The position numbers and the translations under genes are program-made. The notes beneath the pieces are model-generated. The model was given only the letters and a program-made list of their open reading frames with translations, searched no databases and had not been told where the DNA came from. Of a stretch of 64,000 nucleotides of DNA, positions 56,546-64,000 are shown in pieces. Positions within the stretch are counted from its first letter, which is position 1. Each line of letters opens with the position of its first letter. The stretch comes from Antennarius striatus (taxonomy: Eukaryota > Chordata > Actinopteri > Lophiiformes > Antennariidae), in the NCBI RefSeq assembly GCF_040054535.1, contig NC_090777.1, positions 12,435,001-12,499,000 on the forward strand, written 5' to 3'.

Positions 56546-57156
56546 TCCATCTTCCCACCACACCACTGCCATCTGTGAATACACTTCTATCCCCATCCTT
56601 AATCACCCTAACCTGCTGCACATCCTTCCCATCTCTATCTCTGTCTTGCCAACCTGTATAGATCAGTCTCTCCCTCCTTACTGTCCAACCTAGCATACAA
56701 GTCATCATAAGCCCCTTGTTTGGCCTACCTCTACTTTCACCTTGTGCTGCATCTTCCTGTACTCCTGTCTACTCTCCTCAGTCCACTAAGTGTCCCACTT
56801 CTTCTTAGCTAACCTCTTTTTCTGTATACACTCCTGTACCTCCTCATTCCACCACCAAGTCTCTTTATCTACTTTCCTTCCAGATGACACACCAAGTACT
56901 CTCCTACCTGTCTCTCTGATCACATTAGCTGGAGTTGTCCAGTCATCTGGAAGCACCTCCTGACCACCCAGAGCCTGTCTTAACTCCTTCCTAAAAGTCA
57001 TGCAACACTCTTCCTTAATCAGCTTCCACCATTTCGTCCTCTGCTCTGCCTTTGCCCTCTTCATCTTCCTCACCACCAGAGTCATCCTACACACCACCAT
57101 CCTATGCTGTTTGGCTACACTCTCACCTACCACTACTTTGCAGTCACTGATCTCCT

Positions 57157-57771
57157 TCAGATTACATGTCTACACAAGATGTAGTCTACTTGTGTGCTCC
57201 TACCTCCACTCTTATAAGTCACCATAAGTTCCTGCCTCTTCTGGAAGAAAGTATTCACTACAGCCATTTCCATCCTTTTTGCAAAGTCAACTACCATCTG
57301 TCCTTCTGCGTTCCTCTCCTGGACACCAAACCTGCCCATCACCTCCTCATCACCTCTGTTTCCTGCACCAACATGTCCATTGAAATCTGCACCAATGACA
57401 GCTCTCTCACTTCTAGGCATGCTTTGCATCACTTCATCAAAGTCCGACCAGAATTTCTCCTTCTCCTCCAGCTCACATCCTACCTGTGGAGCATGGCCAC
57501 AAACAACATTAAACATCACACCTTCTATTTCTAGCTTCAGACTCATCACTCTATCCGACACTCTTTTTACCTCCAGGACATTCCTAACAAACTCCTCCTT
57601 CAAGATAACTCCTACTCCATTTCTCTTCCCATCTACACCATGATAGAACAACTTGAACCCTGCTCCTAAACTTCTACCCTTGCTACCTTTCCACTTGGTC
57701 TCCTGGACACACAGTATGTCTACCTTCCTTCTCTGCATCATGTCAACCAACTCTCTACCTTTTCCTGTCAT
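57157..57771 (-). pseudogene. RTE LINE AP endonuclease domain (204 codons open)
   Basis: This would nick target DNA for target-primed reverse transcription. Visible motifs are CVQETKW, GVGVILKE, VVCGHAP, GADFNGHVG and STQVDYILCR, the endonuclease/exonuclease/phosphatase fold. The domain is open, but the element lacks most RT, so it is not autonomous. Confidence 0.7.
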
Positions 57772-58794
57772 AGTTCCAACATTGTACGTCCCTACTCTCA
57801 GTCCTATACTCTTGGTGTTCCTCTTCTCTCTCTCCCTACCAACACACTTTCCTCCTCTCCTTCTTGGACCAACACTCGTCTAATTTCCACCAGCACCCTG
57901 TAGGTCAACAGCACCGATGGCGGTCGTTGTTAACCTGGGCCTCGACCGATCCGGTATGGAAGTCATAGATTTGATTCGCATGTTTGATTTGGCAAAAGTT
58001 TTACGTCGGACGCCCTTCCTGACACAACCCTGTGTATTTATCCGGGCTTCAGACCGGCACGATAAGACGCTGGCTTGTGTCCTCTTTCGGCTACACTGTT
58101 TAGTGAATGTATTACTCAGAAGACATGTTTCGTTGATAGCGAGCTAGCTAGTTAGCTAAAGAGTTAACACAGAAGGCGTAGCTGTACAAATCAGTTCAAA
58201 CACAATTCATCGAGTACCTTTAGCTCACAAAACATAAACTGATTTCCAGTTTTGTTGACTATTGATCATTATCAATTTGTAGCTAACATGAAGCTGTTGT
58301 GGGACTAGCCAGCAGCTTCCAGCGGCTACATAGTTACATAACTAGTCGTCATTTCCTGGTTAACGACCGTTCGACATGATAAACAGGTTGACCAGCTTAC
58401 CTTAGTTTACCTTAGTTTAGTTAGGCAGTAAAGAATTACGGTTCGGCGTTTCCGATCAGAAGGAGGTAGTGATTGTTCGTTTGTGTTTACAATAGTTGTT
58501 CCGCAAACGTTTATAGGTGTACGTCACAGAATACGGAAGGCGAAATGGGACAAATGACTTTTCTCTCCAGCGACGTCTCACTATGAAATTACAATCAAGA
58601 GGACTGAATAATTTAGTCCTCATGAATTTTTTCTCTCCATCATTTCTACCATATAAAGCACATCGACAAGTTTATCCCTATAAAGAAAAAATTTAAACGC
58701 AAATCAGTAATATTCTATAAGAAGTATACTTTAATGATCCTCATGGATAATTTATTATGTTTTCCTCGTGGTTAGTAATCATGTACGTACATGT

Positions 58795-58965
58795 TTTTTG
58801 TGCAGTCCCCTGGGGCTCAGGGGCACCTTGGTGGTGTTAAGGGGGTGGGCTGACGCCTCCCACTGCCGGCTCACGCTCCAAGGCTGGATGGTCAGGAGCG
58901 GGAATCGAGCCGCAGATCCTGGATCACTGGACGACCCGCTCTACCGACTGAGCTGCTGGACACAC
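58795..58965 (-). repeat. tRNA-derived SINE (family B)
   Basis: From 58965 on the minus strand: AGCTCAGTCGGTAGAGC (A box, tRNA-like), CGGGTCGTCCAGTGATCC, GGCTCGATTCC (B box) and a tail running into the CCCTGAGCCCCAGGG palindrome. The spacing is tRNA-like but the anticodon arm and acceptor pairing are not intact, so I call a SINE, not a tRNA gene. Confidence 0.6.
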
Positions 58966-59204
58966 ATCTGCATGTCATGTGTTGTAATTCATTCCGGTCG
59001 TTAGGAAAAGATCTCACTGTGTGTGTACGCACAGATGTCACGGCCTGAACAGCGTTCTCGTTTGCGTGCGTCCTTACGCATCTGACGCACATTTTCTGAC
59101 AGTGTGCGTTCCTGGGACGTAAGCTTTATATGCAGTTCCATTCAACAAAAATATTCACAATTTTTCCATTTCTCCACTTAAATTTCGAACCCGGAAATCG
59201 CCAT

Positions 59205-59345
59205 TATGTTTTGATCTCGCGCGAGTTTCTCGCGTGACTTTGTCGTCACGAGACGTCATCCTGTCTTATTAAAATCGACCGTAGGACAAAACGACGGCTG
59301 CTCGTTTTACGCGCTGCAGTGAGAGAGCGACGAGTTAGTTAGATC
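59205..59345. promoter_or_regulatory. CpG-rich patch with TCTCGCG-type motifs
   Basis: TCTCGCGCGAG and TTTCTCGCGTGAC (59213-59237) resemble the TCTCGCGAGA motif of TATA-less promoters, followed by GTCACGAGACGTCATC. Downstream, after a repeat tail (AATAAAGG, TTGA units to about 59468), a short ATG reading MPPKRMQKLEKKQ occurs at 59489. I do not recognise a gene. It could be a promoter of an unseen transcript between otud3 and tmem240. Confidence 0.3.
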
Positions 59346-59586
59346 CTCCACAGCCAGCAGAAGCTGTCGCTTGTGCTCGGAGAGTCCTTTTGGGTGTCTC
59401 TGTTAAAGCGCTTCGAAACGTCTGCTGTACAAATAAAGGTTGATTGATTGATTGATTGATTGATTGATTAACTGATTGAATATCACCATGCCTCCGAAAA
59501 GGATGCAAAAGTTGGAGAAAAAGCAAAGTAACAATGAGTGTTTTCTTGAATAAAAAACAAACAAGTTAATCAAGAAAAAAAACATT

Positions 59587-59589
<3 letters not shown>

Positions 59590-59678
<89 letters not shown>
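59590..59678. repeat. (GT)n microsatellite
   Basis: About 44 GT units; a shorter (GT)n follows at 59838-59867. Confidence 0.95.
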
Positions 59679-59679
<1 letters not shown>

Positions 59680-59879
59680 AGAAGGCTCTGTCAGCTTGCT
59701 GTAGTGTCCACAGGGGAATGCAGTACATAAACCAGAACCAAGGCAGTCAGAGACCGAAACATCCCGCGATTTACCTTGACCTACTTTCAGGGTAGGTCAG
59801 GGTACCCTGAAAGTAGTACCTGACTAGTGTTTAGACGTGTGTGTGTGTGTGTGTGTATGTGTGTGTCAGTCCTACATCC

Positions 59880-61735
59880 AGCGATAGAAAAACAACACAT
59901 TATATCACATAATGTTTCGTTTGACTGATGTTATTTTTTCCATAAATGTGCAGTCTTCTTCTTCCAGCTGTTCAAGGTGATTTGAGGGATCGAGATAATT
60001 TATGACATTAAAAAAAAAAAAAAAGATCTGGAGAAAAATGTGATAAAACATCTTGGTACAGCGAGAACTCTGAATTCCTTGTATGAAAACTAGATCCTCC
60101 CAATTGAAGCGACAGTTCATCGTACATATAATTCAACAGCAGCTGATATACTGCAGTTTAAAGCTGTGACCACGGGGACTGAACAGTTTTACACTTATTA
60201 CAGACATCTACCACATATTACAGTTTTTGATATATTTTGAGTTTTAAAGGATTATGGGTTGACCAACAGGCAACAGAAAACAATTCAAATTGAAATAATA
60301 AATAATAAAAAAATGTACTTGCATGAATGTTTTTCATATATTTGCTACTGAAATGTCTGCAGAAATCTAAACAAACTGAAGGTTTGGAATTTGTCAAATG
60401 CACACTCTTTTTCAAGAAACGTGTCATCCAACTCCTAGACCTTGACCTGTCAATCATTTTTCAGTTATTGATGTAAGCATGTTCACTGTCTCAGATGATA
60501 TCCCTATTTGGATTTTTTTTTTTGCTAAAACATTTAATTAATACTGATGCAACTTCAAGTTTGCAGCTTCAGTAATAATGGTGACTGTCCAGGTTTTAAA
60601 TCCTTTTGCTACTAAACGTTTACATTACCCCCATCTTACCCCCTGTAGATTTTAATTAACTCTGTTGCACTGGTGCCCAGATTGGTGGTGATTCTTCACT
60701 GGAGGAGGGGAAAAACGAACTAATACTGGCACTATGCCTGAGGGTGGCAACAACAGATGTTTGCATGTCAATATCAGTAAAGGGTACTTTTTAAATAGTG
60801 CCATATGATTGTTTATTGATCATATCATCACATCTTTTCCATTTTACTACTTTTTACATCGTGCATCGAAGATGTTATGATTCTTTTGAACAATTCATGA
60901 AAGGTATTACTGAGGCAGCTGTAAAATGCTGGTGGATGAATGGTCACTATCCGTGGTGCTGAAACAATGGCATTCATTGTAACAATGGCACAAGTTAAAA
61001 TCATTTGTCTACCAACCTGCTGGTATATTGTTTCCCACAGATGATTGATCAGATGGGATTGTTGGTGTAAATTTAATTTTGACATTTCTCAAGTTCAGAT
61101 TTAGCCGGACGGTTTGGCCTGAGCCAGTTCCTGCAGAGGAGTACCAGAGACGTGAAGAGCTGCTGTGTCCAAACGTTTACCAGGACACATCCACATACTT
61201 TTACACAACAATACATTCAGAAATCCTATTTTGGCTTAGCGTAATTACTGTGTAATCATCATCATAAGATAAAAATTATTATAAGAATATTTCAGTCAGG
61301 AGTCGCTGTTTCACTTTGATTTTAGAAACAAGACTATGAACTACTTTCATTGTAAGGAACATCGTGTCAGACGATGCCAGTCTAGCAGTTCTGAATTTAT
61401 AACCCCTTTAACTGCTTCCTTCAAGACAGATTTATGGGGGGGGGGGTTATGGCAAAACGGGAAAGGGGTTAATCCTCTGGAGCCAATAGGAAGTTAATTC
61501 TCATGACTATAGCATCATTTCTGTAGTCGGTTCGTTGCATCTGCACTATAAATGATGAACCTATAGGCTGATGCCATAAAGGCGGTTTGCAATTCTCCCT
61601 TCTCATACCGCCCACTACACTCTCTATTATACACGCACACCCGGTGCACATCCACATGCACTCGCACATGCACACGAGGTGGGAGTGGATGTTCTTGTAG
61701 CTGCTGGAAGCCAGGATGGGATAATCATGCGTGTC
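59880..61735. other. no feature recognised
   Basis: AT-rich intergenic sequence with a poly-G at 61437-61447; no ORF of note. It separates the CpG patch at 59.2 kb from the tmem240 leader. Confidence 0.4.
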
Positions 61736-62410
61736 TGGACCCGGGCCTTGGTGCAGTCGCCGTTGTGGGATCAAAATAGGACTCTGGGCGCAGGCAGGGA
61801 CTAGTTCCGGACTGGAGCTGTCTGGACCTCATGTCGATGTTATCAAGCATTTCGAGAAAGACGAGGGCGATGGCCGTGAGAGGAGTTGGTGCAGTTCTTT
61901 GAAACGTCCAGGAGAGCGAGAGATCGATTGTTTTCGCCGATGGAGGAGAGAATTCGCCGGTGTTAACGCGCAGCACAGGTCTGGAATAACTTGGAAAAGG
62001 TGGACAGGATACCGAGGGATACCTTCTAGTTGTCGAAGGAGGTTTAGGTGTTTTCTTTATGCTCTTTTCAAACCTGGATAGAAAAAGAATCGCACTCGGG
62101 AGAACCGATCACTTTTGCATCGGTAATTAGGAGAGGACTGCCTCCTTGGAGCGAACGGCAGACGCATCTGACCGACTGGGGTGGGGGGATACTTGGATGG
62201 AGAGAGGGCAGCAGTGAGGGCTTGAGAGAGCGGCTTACCGTGCTCGGGTAGGAGGGAGGGAGACCGGGCAGTTTGAAGGAGCCTGGAGCGGCGCGGCGGC
62301 TCCATGCGCGGCTCCTGCCGGGACAGAGCGCCCAGAGCCCAGCCGGAGCGTCTCCACTGCCGCGCGTAGAACCCCGGGCTTCAGGACGGCGGCCAGTTTG
62401 GAAGTTTTTG

Positions 62411-62467
62411 ATGCATATGATCACAACCACCATGATTTTTATGATTCTTGGTGCTTCAGTTGTAATG
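62411..62467 (+). CDS. tmem240: tmem240 exon 1 (start of coding region)
   Basis: TMEM240 is a small transmembrane protein of neurons; human mutations cause spinocerebellar ataxia 21. This exon codes 19 residues starting MHMITTT and continuing MIFMILGASVVM, the hydrophobic N-terminal segment, and ends at the donor ATG|GTAAGA. Nineteen residues equals my recollection of the human first coding exon. The first ATG (62411) was chosen because it gives that length; internal ATGs at 62417 and 62432 are alternatives. The upstream 61740-62410 stretch is GC-rich and has no competing gene, so it probably holds the promoter and 5' UTR. Confidence 0.88.
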
Positions 62468-62825
62468 GTAAGACATTTGCACCTCCCTCAACCACAACAA
62501 GGTTTTCGAATCCACTCACTGAGGCCAATAGCCTGTTAGATCAGAATATTAAAAATGTGCCCGAAATGTGCCACATTTTTTGCAAGGAACCACTGAACAC
62601 AGCAGGCGTATCTATGACATGTGGAAGTAGGTTATCCTACCTATAATTACCTGCTGTCATAAATAAATAATATATATCTGTTTTGAGGCAAAATCTCCTG
62701 CTTAAAATCGGGAGGATCTGCCGAGGCTGTTCTCTTCATTTTTAAAGAGCCTTGTCGTTATTTATCCTGATATATTTAGAAAGAATCCTTCCCTGCCCGT
62801 AAGAATAGCCTAGCCTACTGGTTGA

Positions 62826-62966
<141 letters not shown>

Positions 62967-63525
62967 TAAATGCCATCATCCTCCTACCATATTTGGGATA
63001 AACATGGTGATGTGTGTGTGTGTGTGTGTGTGTGTTTGTGGGGTTTTGTTTTTTTTTTACCCGTCAAATCTTAATTGCTGAGGAGGCCTCGAAGATTTCT
63101 GACGGCGAAGCCCCCGCAAAAAAGCCGACCTGCCGCCAGCCCGTGTGCGCGCCTCCATAGCGGAGGATGTTTTCATCCACGGTTTATTCGCTCTTACGGA
63201 AAATCGTTCGGTGCGGCGCGTTTTTCTTCATTGTGCGTGTTTGTCGCGAGGATTTCGGCATTGCTGCATGTACGAAGGTGTGTGTCGGAGCCATAAATAG
63301 GTAATGAACTATGAGCAATGTAAGGCCGTTCAAAAACAATCCGAGAATCAAGTGCGCCGTGGGATTAACGCAGGCCTTCTCGGTGTCGGTGAGAATATAA
63401 ACCTGCTGGGCCAATTATAAACCTGAGTGTTGAAGTAAAGTGGTTACAGTTTATGAAGGGCTATGGAGCTGAATGGCTCATACCTGCCGTTTGCTGTCAA
63501 AGTGAGGGTACGTTTGAAGTGTGTG

Positions 63526-63547
63526 TGTGGGGGGGGGGGGGGGGGGG
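63526..63547. repeat. poly-G tract, with a (GA)n run at 63660-63690
   Basis: A run of about 22 G, then (AG)n 110 bp further on; both lie in tmem240 intron 2. Confidence 0.9.
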
Positions 63548-63654
63548 CAGCAGCAGCAAGCCATTCATTAATAAATTAATTTGGATTTAATTTGTGTTAT
63601 GCAGTTTCCACCAACAGTATGCGTTTAATATTCCAACAGGCTGTAGGTGTATCT

Positions 63655-63691
<37 letters not shown>

Positions 63692-63789
63692 CAGGCCTTT
63701 TCAAGGTTTTTCACAATTTTACTGGACCCAAGGGTATTACAACAGTGATGAAGCAAGATTTAAAGTCTTCTAACACAGTGGATCCACAT

Positions 63790-64000
63790 ACAAATCAAAT
63801 CTATGACTTCCATACTGGATCGGTCGAGGCCCGGGTTAACAACGGTTGCCATCGGTACTGTTCACCTACAGGGTGCCGGTGGAAATTGGACTACTGTTGG
63901 TCGAAGAAGGAGAGGAGGAAGGTGTGTTCGTAGGAAGAGAGAGAGAAGAGGACGGATGTAGTGAAAGAGGACATGAAGGTAGTTGGTGTGAGAGAAGAAG
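63790..64000 (+). mobile_element. internally deleted RTE derivative, cut by window end
   Basis: The RTE 5' end (CTATGACTTCCATACTGGAT, GGTGCCGGTGGAAATTGG) runs to GAGAGAGAAGAGGA near 63950 and then directly into the RTE 3' region (GATGTAGTGAAAGAGGACAT, GTAGTTGGTGTGAGAG). It has the same architecture as 27418-27724 but a different junction. It lies in tmem240 intron 2. Confidence 0.8.

Larger units (their letters stand above)
55146..58085 (-). mobile_element. RTE-type LINE, near full-length span but interrupted
   Basis: The 3' part is at 55146-55932 (RT C-terminus and 3' end). The 5' part is at 56545-58085: an AP endonuclease open over 57771-57157 (VDILCVQETKWKGSK, FKLFYHGVDGKRNGVGVIL, VICGHAP-like, IGADFNGHVGAGNRGDE, VNTFFQKRQELMVTYKSGGR, QVDYILCR), a linker region (57133-56530) and the family 5' end (ACGTCGGACGCCCTTCCTGA near 58010). 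The central RT is missing and replaced by hAT sequence. It lies upstream of otud3, possibly in a 5' UTR intron. Confidence 0.8.

Noticed and set aside
58915..58965. tRNA gene
   Set aside because: A and B boxes are present but the cloverleaf pairing is not intact and a SINE body follows; the heads at 1490, 4005, 1015, 3784 and 5240 are rejected for the same reason.

Overview
The window reads as euchromatic nuclear DNA from a ray-finned (teleost) fish. The evidence is spliced genes with vertebrate orthologues, GT..AG introns, many long (CA)n/(GT)n tracts, and a dense, varied transposon load typical of fish: Tc1, hAT, CACTA-like, Rex3/RTE, L2, Tx1, Penelope and copia. I see no prokaryotic, viral, CRISPR or operon-like organisation.

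Host genes. (1) trim33 (TIF1-gamma) exon 1 on the minus strand at 8377-8953, with a CRE-containing upstream region; the rest of the gene lies left of the window. (2) bcas2 (SPF27), complete, seven coding exons on the plus strand at 34277-41046; the reconstructed protein is 225 aa, in phase throughout. (3) otud3 (OTU deubiquitinase), seven coding exons on the minus strand from 54628 to 43908; about 360 aa, in phase throughout. (4) tmem240 exons 1 and 2 on the plus strand (62411-62467 and 62859-62965); it runs off the right end. Two weak extra candidates are an orphan plus-strand exon (22956-23068) and a small minus-strand two-exon ORF (20886-21080).

Transposon layout. 0-8 kb: tRNA-like SINEs, a Tigger-like MITE and a Tc1 element. 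9.5-11.6 kb: a hAT-type MITE between direct repeats, then a Penelope-like element. 12.4-16.4 kb: minus-strand L2 and Tx1 LINEs, the Tx1 split by a solo LTR with a 5-bp target duplication. 18-19.6 kb: CACTA-like transposase remnants. 22-30 kb: RTE copies, Tx1 pieces and a second Penelope-like copy. 30.7-32.1 kb: another LINE. 36.2-39.5 kb: a Rex3-like LINE in bcas2 intron 3. 44.6-52.8 kb: a decayed Ty1/copia retrotransposon filling otud3 intron 5, itself carrying a hAT element (which carries an RTE LINE), a 2-kb unidentified retroelement, a MITE, a LINE piece and SINE/LINE tails. 55.1-58.1 kb: an RTE LINE interrupted by a hAT N-terminus.

The genes do not form a pathway: TRIM33 is a chromatin/SMAD4 E3 ligase, BCAS2 a spliceosomal Prp19-complex subunit, OTUD3 a deubiquitinase and TMEM240 a neuronal membrane protein. 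I found no undescribed functional system. The strongest unusual signals are the ordered nested insertions in otud3 intron 5, a mobilised internally deleted RTE derivative with an 18-bp target duplication, and two fold-back (template-switch) hairpins in one Tx1 copy. All family names come from reading translated motifs without database searches.
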